From an uncultured Collinsella sp. (GTDB taxonomy: Bacteria; Actinomycetota; Coriobacteriia; Coriobacteriales; Coriobacteriaceae): a DNA stretch of 7,154 nt. Position numbers and translations under genes: made by a program. Position 1 is the stretch's first letter. Every line of letters starts with the position of its first letter. The DNA lies in assembly GCA_958448375.1 (NCBI GenBank), contig CAUDDU010000043.1, forward strand, positions 1-7,154, read 5' to 3'. The notes beneath the pieces are model-generated. The model saw nothing but the letters and a program-made list of their open reading frames with translations. It had not been told where the DNA came from and made no database searches. Below are positions 1 through 4,388 of this stretch, piece by piece.

Positions 1-467
1 CCAGCACCGGTCTGGTTGCGGGCCTTGTGGTGGTCACGCCGGGCGCGGGCTTTGTCGAGCCGTGGGCGGCGCTGGTCATGGGCTTGATCGTGTCTCCCGT
101 CTGCTACCTGGCCATCAGCCATCTTAAGACCAAGTTTGGCTACGACGATGCGCTCGATGCGTTTGGTTGTCACGGTGTCGGCGGCATCTTGGGCGGTGTG
201 CTCACGGGCCTGTTCTGCGTGCCGGAGCTCTCGTGGACCGGTAAGGGCGGCCTGTTCTACACGGGCGACGTGTCGCTGCTTGTCTCGCAGGTTCTGGGCA
301 TTGTGGTGACGGTCGTTATTGTGCTGATGCTCGACTTGGTGATCGCCGCGGTGGTCAAGGCGCTGTTCCACGGTAGCCTGCGCGTGGACGAGGCCGACGA
401 GGCGCTGGGCCTGGATGCGAGCCAGCACGGTGAGAGCGCCTATCCTTCGTTTAGTGGTCTGGACTAA
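1..467 (+). CDS. amtB: Ammonium transporter AmtB, C-terminal part (5' end outside window)
   Basis: This is the last third of an Amt/Mep/Rh ammonium channel, an inner-membrane trimer that conducts ammonium. The reading frame is open from base 3 to the TAA at 465-467, giving 154 visible residues. The segment DAFGCHGVGG carries the second histidine of the pore twin-His pair (His318 in E. coli AmtB). Several Gly/Val/Leu-rich stretches match the last membrane helices. The cytoplasmic tail RVDEADEALGLDASQHGESA closely matches the conserved Amt tail (RVPEEQEREGLDVNSHGENA in E. coli) that docks PII protein. The gene is followed 48 bases later by glnK, the usual amtB-glnK arrangement, although in many bacteria glnK comes first. 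The N-terminal two thirds, including the Phe gate, cannot be assessed. The family call is secure. Confidence 0.96.
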   Translation, partial: STGLVAGLVVVTPGAGFVEPWAALVMGLIVSPVCYLAISHLKTKFGYDDALDAFGCHGVGGILGGVLTGLFCVPELSWTGKGGLFYTGDVSLLVSQVLGIVVTVVIVLMLDLVIAAVVKALFHGSLRVDEADEALGLDASQHGESAYPSFSGLD

Positions 468-515
468 CAGTTTCAAACGTTCTGTCAGACCAACTCTTAA
501 AGAGAGGAATTCACT

Positions 516-854
516 ATGAAGAAGATCACGGCAATCGTTCGCGCCGAGAAGCTTGAGGTTCTCAAAGACGCGCTGTTTGCTGCCGATGTTCGCGGTATGA
601 CCATCAACCAGGTGCAGGGCTGCGGCGCGCAGCATGGCTGGAAGGAATACGTGCGCGGCAACGAGCTGCTCGTCAACACGATCCCCAAGGTGCAGTTCAC
701 CCTTATCTGCGCCGATGAGCACGTTGACGGCATTGTCGACATCATCTGCAATGCCGCCCGCACCGGTGCCGTTGGAGACGGCAAGATTTGGGTCGAGCCG
801 GTCGAGGAAGTCATCCGCATTCGCACCGGCGAACACGGCCCCGCCGCGGTGTAG
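516..854 (+). CDS. glnK: PII nitrogen-regulatory protein GlnK, lacking Tyr51
   Basis: This 112-residue PII signal protein is of normal length and aligns with E. coli GlnB without gaps. PII trimers bind ATP/ADP and 2-oxoglutarate and block the AmtB pore through the T-loop. Visible conserved residues are Gly37, Gln39 and Lys58 (2-oxoglutarate/Mg-ATP site), Arg47 (inserts into the Amt pore), the GDGK loop at 87-90 and RIRTGE at 101-106. The T-loop reads WKEYVRGNELLVN. Position 51, the tyrosine that is uridylylated in proteobacteria or adenylylated in actinobacteria, is Leu. Position 49, the cyanobacterial phospho-serine, is Asn. Covalent control at either site is therefore excluded, while a Tyr remains at 45. 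The start is fixed by AGAGAGG (501-507), eight bases before the ATG. The gene is probably co-transcribed with amtB, since no promoter or terminator is evident in the 48-base gap. Confidence 0.96.
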   Translation: MKKITAIVRAEKLEVLKDALFAADVRGMTINQVQGCGAQHGWKEYVRGNELLVNTIPKVQFTLICADEHVDGIVDIICNAARTGAVGDGKIWVEPVEEVIRIRTGEHGPAAV

Positions 855-856
855 AA

Positions 857-921
857 TCGACCGTCTGCCATCCGCAACGTTAAAATGCTGCAATGAGCCA
901 CAAGACTTGCGTTGCGGATGG
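857..921 (+). promoter_or_regulatory. Promoter of the first tetR gene inside a 12-bp inverted repeat
   Basis: A -10-like TAAAAT (881-886) sits 18 bases after a weak -35-like TCGACC (857-862). This predicts transcription start near 893. The box is flanked by a perfect 12-bp inverted repeat, CCATCCGCAACG (868-879) and CGTTGCGGATGG (910-921), with 30 bases between the arms. The right arm holds GGATGG, which is the only Shine-Dalgarno-like sequence for the ATG at 929. Read-through mRNA from glnK would contain both arms and hide this site. mRNA started at about 893 would contain only the right arm. The repeat could also be a pair of DNA-binding sites for the regulator. The repeat is seen directly; the promoter is a prediction. 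Confidence 0.5.
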
Positions 922-928
922 GCGGATT

Positions 929-1591
929 ATGGGTCGCAATAAATATCCCGAGGAGACGGTCGCGAAGATTCTCGACGCGGCACTGGAGCTATTCTGTGCA
1001 CAGGGTTATGAGGGGACGAGTATTCAAGATATCGTTGACCGTCTCGACGGCATGACCAAGGGCGCTGTCTATCATCACTTCAAGAGCAAAGAAGAGATTT
1101 TCAACGCCGCGTTTGATCGGGCGATGACTCCGATTGTTGAGCACCGTCGCTCGATGCTTGGCGTCGGTAATATGACCGGCGCCCAAAAGCTAAAAAGGCT
1201 TTACGCTCCCGAGTCCGTCGTTCCGCAAATTGAACTATGGGCACGCATGCATCCTGCGGCAGATCCGGTAAAAAGCTCGCGTCTACTGGCGATGCAGTAC
1301 CAGGGTTCGTTTGACGAGTCTACCGATGGCTATCTCTTGCCGGTGATCGAGGAGGGCATCGCCGACGGATCCATTGCGTGCGAATGCCCGCGCGAAGCGG
1401 CAGAGGCCGTATCGTTGCTGGCGAATCTCTGGTTGCTGCCACTGTTTCGTCCGCTTGAACCCAAGGATCGAATGCTCGCTCGCGCTCAATGTTTGGCGCA
1501 GATGGCCTCTGCGGTGGGACTCGATTTGGGCGAGGAAGTGCTCCAGACAACGGCGCAGATTTGGGACGTATGGGACCGCGCCAGGTGGTAA
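929..1591 (+). CDS. TetR/AcrR-family transcriptional regulator next to MFS exporter
   Basis: This is a 220-residue one-component repressor of typical TetR length. The N-terminal HTH domain spans about residues 8-58: helix 1 has ILDAALELFCAQGYEGTS, followed by IQDIVDRL, and the recognition helix is TKGAVYHHF (43-51) with the family's KSKEEIF continuation. The C-terminal half (about 65-220) is a ligand-binding all-helical domain that I cannot assign to a ligand. I chose the ATG at 929 because GGATGGG lies six bases upstream and the protein begins directly at helix 1. The in-frame ATG at 893 would add 12 residues without a Shine-Dalgarno, but it falls where transcription may begin, so a leaderless start there is possible. 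The gene ends three bases before a palindromic operator that recurs in front of the MFS gene, which points to that transporter as its target. Confidence 0.92.
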   Translation: MGRNKYPEETVAKILDAALELFCAQGYEGTSIQDIVDRLDGMTKGAVYHHFKSKEEIFNAAFDRAMTPIVEHRRSMLGVGNMTGAQKLKRLYAPESVVPQIELWARMHPAADPVKSSRLLAMQYQGSFDESTDGYLLPVIEEGIADGSIACECPREAAEAVSLLANLWLLPLFRPLEPKDRMLARAQCLAQMASAVGLDLGEEVLQTTAQIWDVWDRARW

Positions 1592-1593
1592 TA

Positions 1594-1612
1594 TAGATAC
1601 TAACGGTATGTA
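1594..1612. promoter_or_regulatory. Operator copy 1 (TAGATAC-TAACG-GTATGTA)
   Basis: This near-perfect palindrome has 7-bp arms, a single mismatch and a 5-base spacer. It begins three bases after the tetR stop codon. Its layout matches the perfect copy at 1658-1678 (half-site GTATGTA, spacer TARCG), and the two centres are 65 bases apart. TetR dimers typically bind such palindromes. Being downstream of tetR and upstream of the terminator, it may be an auxiliary site that strengthens repression of the MFS gene by cooperative binding. Confidence 0.65.
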
Positions 1613-1624
1613 ATTGATTTGTGA

Positions 1625-1647
1625 GGGTAGCCACGGCTGCCCTTTTC
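1625..1647 (+). terminator. Probable intrinsic terminator of tetR
   Basis: GGGTAGC (1625-1631) pairs with GCTGCCC (1636-1642) through one G-U pair and leaves a CACG loop. The stem is directly followed by TTTTC. This is a short but standard Rho-independent terminator. It separates the regulator transcript from the transporter gene and lies between the two operator copies. Confidence 0.65.
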
Positions 1648-1657
1648 AAGTCATTAA

Positions 1658-1678
1658 ATACATACTAGCGGTATGTAT
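1658..1678. promoter_or_regulatory. Operator copy 2, perfect palindrome before MFS gene
   Basis: ATACATAC and GTATGTAT form a perfect 8-bp inverted repeat around the 5-base spacer TAGCG. The site covers the most A+T-rich stretch ahead of the MFS start and ends one base before its ribosome site. A bound repressor would block either the promoter or early elongation. No clear -35/-10 pair can be fixed here; candidates such as TATGTA overlap the palindrome itself. The half-site TACATAC resembles the one in the E. coli AcrR operator, but with a much shorter spacer. Confidence 0.72.
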
Positions 1679-1691
1679 AGGGGGTAGGCTT

Positions 1692-2954
1692 ATGGCTGGA
1701 ATGCGGGTGAGTAGCGTCTCGTTGACGCAAAAAACAGTGCGATCTATCAGGCTTTTTGGCCTTCTTGTTGCGCAGCTGTGCACGTATTCGATGCTGTCGG
1801 CGCTGTGCTTTGCGTATCCGCTTTACTTGTTCGATTGCAGTGGATCGTCAACGTTATATGGCGTCGTCGTGGCGACGGCGTTCATACCCGGCGTACTCGC
1901 AACTCCGGTTGGCGGAATCATGGCGGATAGGGGAAGACATCGCGAGGTCCTCGTGGCCCTTGGCATTGCTCTGATGACTGCATCGCTGCTGTCTATCCCC
2001 ATGAAGCGCTCGTTGCCTCTTGCGGTCGTCGTAGTAGCGATACTTTGTGTTCAATATGGCGTTCAATCGCTGCTAAAGCCAATGCTCCAAATTGAGACGG
2101 TGCGTATGGCGGGTGAAGAGAAGGTTGAGCGGGCCACTGCATTGGTTTCGCAGTCGACCATGGTGAGCAATATCTTGGGCCCTGTGGTCGGGACGGCAGT
2201 CTATGGGTGCTTTGGCATCGATACTCTTTGCGCAACCGCGTCGGTGACGTTTGCGATTTCAGCCCTGCTGTTTGGGGGCGCACTCAAGCAAAATGCCTCA
2301 TCTGAAACGATGGGAGACTGCGCGACTCGTACGACATGCCGAAACGATTTTCGGGAGTCGATTCGGTATCTGTTGCAAAATTCATCATTGGTCGCCGTGA
2401 TTTTGCTTGCGGCTATTTTGAACCTTGCGTTAGTTGGGTTAACGATTGGTGCTCCCGTTATTGTTGCAAAGCATCTCGGAATGCAGTCATCCTTTGTTGG
2501 GATTATTGAGGTGGCAATGGGCTTAGGTGGTCTTGTCGGAAGTGGTTTGGTCGGTATTTGGCCGCATCGTTTTTCCTTCAAGGGCATATGTCGATATGTT
2601 GCGATGATCTGTTTTGGAGTCGTACCGATTATTGTCGCGCAACTGTTCGGCGCAGATGCATGCGTGTTCACCGTGTTTGCGGTTGGTTCGGCATGGGTCA
2701 TGGTGTGGGCAAGCATTGCGTCGGTTGAAATCATCGCGTTTGTTCAGCGGGCAGCGCCGACTGAACTCTGCGGAAAAGTGCTTTCGGTCGTTTACATGGT
2801 CCTTTCCTGCGCAACGCCGATCGGCCAATTGACGTACGGGACTGCATATGATCGATGGACACCGACGATTGTATTCGCAGGCATGTTGGCGGTGCTGACG
2901 CTGACGACGGCGCTGTTTTATCGGCTGAAAAGTCGCTTGTGGCGATTGTCTTAA
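1692..2954 (+). CDS. MFS transporter, DHA3/efflux-like
   Basis: This 420-residue protein of about twelve hydrophobic segments has the normal size for a major facilitator antiporter. The loop between helices 2 and 3 carries motif A as GGIMADRGRHR (residues 74-84), a signature of proton-driven exporters. The early segment PLYLFDCSGSSTLYG followed by FIPGVLATPVGG resembles the DHA3 group that includes macrolide and enterobactin exporters. The substrate cannot be deduced. The start is the ATG at 1692, preceded by GGGGG (1680-1684) with seven bases between. The open frame extends upstream to a TTG at 1614, but this would translate through the operator and add a non-hydrophobic Cys-rich stretch. 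The gene has lower G+C than its neighbours: bases 2401-2460 are 27/60 G+C, whereas 6601-6660 in the activase gene are 42/60. This suggests recent acquisition. It is probably repressed by the TetR protein upstream. Confidence 0.9.
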   Translation: MAGMRVSSVSLTQKTVRSIRLFGLLVAQLCTYSMLSALCFAYPLYLFDCSGSSTLYGVVVATAFIPGVLATPVGGIMADRGRHREVLVALGIALMTASLLSIPMKRSLPLAVVVVAILCVQYGVQSLLKPMLQIETVRMAGEEKVERATALVSQSTMVSNILGPVVGTAVYGCFGIDTLCATASVTFAISALLFGGALKQNASSETMGDCATRTTCRNDFRESIRYLLQNSSLVAVILLAAILNLALVGLTIGAPVIVAKHLGMQSSFVGIIEVAMGLGGLVGSGLVGIWPHRFSFKGICRYVAMICFGVVPIIVAQLFGADACVFTVFAVGSAWVMVWASIASVEIIAFVQRAAPTELCGKVLSVVYMVLSCATPIGQLTYGTAYDRWTPTIVFAGMLAVLTLTTALFYRLKSRLWRLS

Positions 2955-3013
2955 CGCGCTGGGGCACCGTTGCTCTGCGGAAGCGAATGTCCTGGCGCGT
3001 TGGAACACCCTTG

Positions 3014-3074
3014 CATGGGCACGCCTCTCTTTCGTCTAAAATATCGTGCAGACGAAGGAGAGGCATGCCCCATG
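3014..3074 (+). promoter_or_regulatory. Long hairpin covering Shine-Dalgarno and start codon of the HAD gene, with -10-like box in its loop
   Basis: Bases 3023-3037 pair with 3050-3064 as a 15-bp stem with a single U-G pair. After one mismatch, 3017-3021 pair with 3066-3070, and after a one-base bulge CAT (3014-3016) pairs with the ATG start codon (3072-3074). The right arm contains the whole ribosome site AAGGAGAGG (3055-3063). A -10-like TAAAAT (3037-3042) begins at the end of the left arm, predicting transcription start near 3049, so locally initiated mRNA would lack the left arm. The -35 is poor; TTGCAT at 3011-3016 would be 20 bases away. RNA insulation and DNA operator are both possible roles. 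The pairing itself is seen directly. Confidence 0.6.
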
Positions 3075-3929
3075 ATCAAGATGTTTGCGAGTGACTTAGA
3101 CGGAACGCTGCTGAACGCCCTGCACGAGGCAGATGGGACCATCCGCCGCGCCATTCGCGAGCTGACTGAGGCTGGCCTGCACGTGGTTCCCGCGACTGGA
3201 CGCTCGACGTTGCCGATCGGCGAGCATGGCTTTACGGGCCTAGCGCTTGACGCCTGCTGCTCCAATGGGTCCATCGTGCGCGACAGCCATGGCGAGGTGC
3301 TCAAGACCTGGACCATCGACCCACAAATCACCGAGGAGCTGCTCAAGGAGTTTCCGGATATCTGTTTTGACTGCTCCACGCCCGACGGCATGTTTTCGAG
3401 CGGATCGTTCGAGATGCATCAGGCGGGCTTTAAAAAGGACAGCCCCATCAAGCGTATTGTGATGCGCGGCATGCGTGCGCGTGGCGGGTACCACGAGGAA
3501 CAGTACTTCGACCAGTCGATCGGTGACATCCTGCGCCACGATGTGTGCAAGATCAACTGTCGCGTGACCTCGCCCGAGCTGGAGCGCGACCTTAAGGCGT
3601 ATCTGGCCGAGCGCTCGGACCGCGTGGTCAACGCGCCGTTCGATCCGGTGATGTTCGAAATCACGGACGTGGCGTGCAACAAGGGCGAGAGCGTGGCCTG
3701 GCTGGCGGGCTACTACGGTATTGCCGAGGACGAGGTCGCGGTCTATGGAGACGGCGGCAACGACATCGCCATGCTCAAGCGTTTCCGCCACAGCTACGCG
3801 ACCAAAAACGGCAGTGATGCAGCTAAGGCCGCCGCGAGTGCGACCATCGGCAGCTGCATGGTCCACGCCGTCCCCAAACACATGCTCGCCACCATGCGCA
3901 AACAGAACTCCCGCACCATCATCGAATAA
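3072..3929 (+). CDS. Cof-type HAD-superfamily phosphatase
   Basis: This 285-residue cytoplasmic phosphohydrolase belongs to the Cof/YidA class of haloacid dehalogenase enzymes. These hydrolyse sugar phosphates, nucleotides or cofactors such as FMN and pyridoxal phosphate. All four motifs are present: DLDGTLL at 8-14 with the nucleophile Asp8 and acid Asp10, Thr42 in PATGRS (motif II), Lys204 in CNKGES (motif III) and GDGGND at 226-231 (motif IV, Mg ligands). The middle region, about 80-190, is the type C2 cap that sets specificity. The natural substrate cannot be read from sequence. The ATG at 3072 is chosen because AAGGAGAGG ends eight bases before it and the protein starts directly at motif I; the open frame continues upstream to 2970 without homology. 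The gene stands alone, ending one base before a palindromic repeat. Confidence 0.94.
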   Translation: MIKMFASDLDGTLLNALHEADGTIRRAIRELTEAGLHVVPATGRSTLPIGEHGFTGLALDACCSNGSIVRDSHGEVLKTWTIDPQITEELLKEFPDICFDCSTPDGMFSSGSFEMHQAGFKKDSPIKRIVMRGMRARGGYHEEQYFDQSIGDILRHDVCKINCRVTSPELERDLKAYLAERSDRVVNAPFDPVMFEITDVACNKGESVAWLAGYYGIAEDEVAVYGDGGNDIAMLKRFRHSYATKNGSDAAKAAASATIGSCMVHAVPKHMLATMRKQNSRTIIE

Positions 3930-3958
3930 TGTGACAAAGGGACTGCCCCTTTGTCACA
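3930..3958. repeat. Palindromic repeat copy 1 (possible terminator of HAD gene)
   Basis: TGTGACAAAGGG (3930-3941) and CCCTTTGTCACA (3947-3958) are a perfect 12-bp inverted repeat with a 5-base loop, starting right after the HAD stop codon. A second copy with 26 of 29 identical bases lies at 4338-4366. As RNA this is a very stable hairpin. It has no U-tract on either strand, so termination would be atypical. It fits a dispersed REP-like element placed between genes. Confidence 0.8.
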
Positions 3959-3971
3959 GGGGTCTGTGTGC

Positions 3972-4019
3972 TTGGAATACGAACATATATTCGTATATAT
4001 AACTAGGCTCTGGTAGAAT
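3972..4019 (+). promoter_or_regulatory. Promoter(s) of the small-peptide gene
   Basis: Two candidate promoters lie in tandem. The first has TTGGAA (3972-3977) and TATATA at 3994-3999 or 3996-4001, with spacing 16 or 18. The second is an extended -10, TG-G-TAGAAT (4011-4019), with a poor -35. It would start RNA near 4026. The second is favoured because the same GGTAGAAT box recurs in the convergent minus-strand promoter. The LexA-like box at 3977-3996 lies in the spacer of the first and over the -35 of the second, so it could repress either. Confidence 0.5.
3977..3996. promoter_or_regulatory. LexA/SOS-box-like palindrome
   Basis: ATACGAACATATATTCGTAT is a 20-bp palindrome with only one mismatched base pair. 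Its core CGAACATATATTCG matches the Gram-positive SOS box CGAAC-N4-GTTCG at nine of ten defined positions; the first G of the right half is A. It sits between promoter elements ahead of the 41-codon gene. LexA binding is an inference from this match; the palindrome itself is seen directly. Confidence 0.6.
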
Positions 4020-4048
4020 CGGTATCGTTGACGGCAGTTCCATGTGCC

Positions 4049-4083
4049 GGGCAGCGCCCTCCATCTGATGGGAGGTGATGCCC
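4049..4083 (+). promoter_or_regulatory. Hairpin hiding a perfect Shine-Dalgarno
   Basis: GGAGGTGAT (4071-4079) is a full nine-base match to the 16S anti-Shine-Dalgarno. Its GGAGG (4071-4075) can pair with CCTCC (4058-4062) across an 8-base loop. GGGCA (4049-4053) can pair with TGCCC (4079-4083), closing the structure immediately before the ATG at 4084. An additional 5' stem-loop is possible: CGGCA (4032-4036) with TGCCG (4045-4049). A strong but masked ribosome site is typical of type I toxin mRNAs. Confidence 0.6.
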
Positions 4084-4209
4084 ATGACCGATCTGATTGA
4101 TTTCGTGAGACTTCTGACCGCTTTGGTCTCGTTCTTCACGGCGCTCGTCGGGCTTTCCGAGGTACTTAAGCAACGTTCGAAGCGCAACAGAAGAGGTCGC
4201 CGCCGCTAA
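4084..4209 (+). CDS. 41-residue membrane-plus-arginine peptide, candidate type I toxin
   Basis: ATG to TAA gives 41 residues. It has a short start (MTDLIDFVR), a hydrophobic segment at about 10-28 (LLTALVSFFTALVGLSEVL) and a tail at 29-41 in which nine of thirteen residues are Lys or Arg, ending GRRR. One membrane span followed by a strongly basic tail is the general make-up of small holin-like and type I toxin peptides that depolarise the membrane. I do not recognise a specific named family. Translation is supported by a nine-base perfect Shine-Dalgarno with GGAGG eight bases before the ATG. Context adds weight: SOS-like box upstream, ribosome site in a hairpin, and a convergent promoter 62-74 bases beyond the stop. 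A small regulatory membrane protein or an untranslated coincidence are alternatives. No gene of normal length occupies 3930-4458. Confidence 0.7.
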   Translation: MTDLIDFVRLLTALVSFFTALVGLSEVLKQRSKRNRRGRRR

Positions 4210-4271
4210 GGCGTTGACCCCCTAATGCAAACAACGGCGCTGCCCAGCCAGCTACAACTTGGGCTGCCGTC
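4210..4271 (-). ncRNA. Predicted antisense RNA 5' part, candidate antitoxin (3' end unknown)
   Basis: A minus-strand RNA starting near 4271 from the promoter at 4278-4306 would run back across the 3' region of the 41-codon gene and be fully complementary to its mRNA. Its first 38 bases can form a stem-loop: ACGGC with GCCGT and GCCCA with TGGGC (4234-4246 against 4260-4270). The coordinates given are only the part downstream of the peptide gene; I see no convincing minus-strand terminator, so the RNA probably extends into the gene. On the plus strand the same stem could help end the peptide mRNA. No expression evidence is available. Confidence 0.4.
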
Positions 4272-4277
4272 GACACT

Positions 4278-4306
4278 ATTCTACCCACGAATGACATTTT
4301 GGACAA
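4278..4306 (-). promoter_or_regulatory. Convergent minus-strand promoter
   Basis: Read on the minus strand, TTGTCC (4306-4301) is followed after exactly 17 bases by TAGAAT (4283-4278). This predicts RNA start near 4271. The -10 box and the bases after it resemble those of the opposing sense promoter (GGTAGAAT and GACGGCAG on both sides). It points toward the 41-codon gene, as in convergent type I toxin-antitoxin loci. Confidence 0.5.
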
Positions 4307-4333
4307 TCGGTATTGCCGCTCCAAAAGCCAGGC

Positions 4334-4370
4334 GGGATGTGACAAAGGGACAGCCCCTTCGTCGCATCCC
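4334..4370. repeat. Palindromic repeat copy 2
   Basis: A 16-bp imperfect inverted repeat (4334-4349 against 4355-4370) with one G-U pair, one mismatch and a 5-base loop. Its central 29 bases (4338-4366) match copy 1 at 3930-3958 in 26 positions. The outer GGGA/TCCC extension is unique to this copy. The two copies bracket the small-peptide locus and may act as transcription barriers for it. Confidence 0.75.
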
Positions 4371-4388
4371 AAATATTGCCTTTACGTG

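Larger units (their letters stand above)
4011..4286. repeat. Mirror-image leader segments flanking the small gene
   Basis: Three short blocks upstream of the 41-codon gene recur in inverted orientation downstream of it, in the same order. GGTAGAAT is at 4012-4019 and at 4285-4278 on the minus strand. GACGGCAG is at 4030-4037 and 4271-4264. GGGCAGCGCC is at 4049-4058 and 4245-4236. Spacing between blocks differs by a few bases between the sides. The blocks include the -10 boxes of both predicted promoters, so the two transcripts would begin with similar sequence. The sense mRNA 5' leader could also pair with its own 3' region. Terminal inverted repeats of a small mobile element are an alternative reading, but I see no target-site duplication. 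Confidence 0.6.

Noticed and set aside
497..901. 134-codon open frame on the minus strand
   Set aside because: Antisense to glnK, which is unambiguous; no ribosome site or domain.
1614..1691. Upstream TTG start for the MFS protein
   Set aside because: It would translate through the tetR terminator and perfect operator, and has no Shine-Dalgarno; ATG 1692 has GGGGG at good spacing.
2201..2734. 177-codon open frame on the minus strand
   Set aside because: Shadow of the MFS gene; composition (Thr/Pro/Asn/Ile-rich) mirrors codons for hydrophobic helices.
2953..3001. AACGCGC/GCGCGTT inverted repeat after the MFS stop as a terminator
   Set aside because: The 7-bp stem has a 35-base loop and no U-tract follows it; too weak to call.
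2970..3071. Upstream start for the HAD protein
   Set aside because: The added 34 residues have no HAD homology and the strong ribosome site AAGGAGAGG serves ATG 3072.
3240..3881. 213-codon open frame on the minus strand
   Set aside because: Antisense to the HAD phosphatase with its four intact motifs; the product has no recognisable domain.
3954..4187. 77-codon minus-strand open frame across the small-peptide locus
   Set aside because: No ribosome site, no domain, and it runs through both the LexA-like palindrome and the leader hairpins.
3930..4370. CRISPR array formed by the two palindromic copies
   Set aside because: Only two copies about 400 bases apart, with no regular short spacers and no cas gene.
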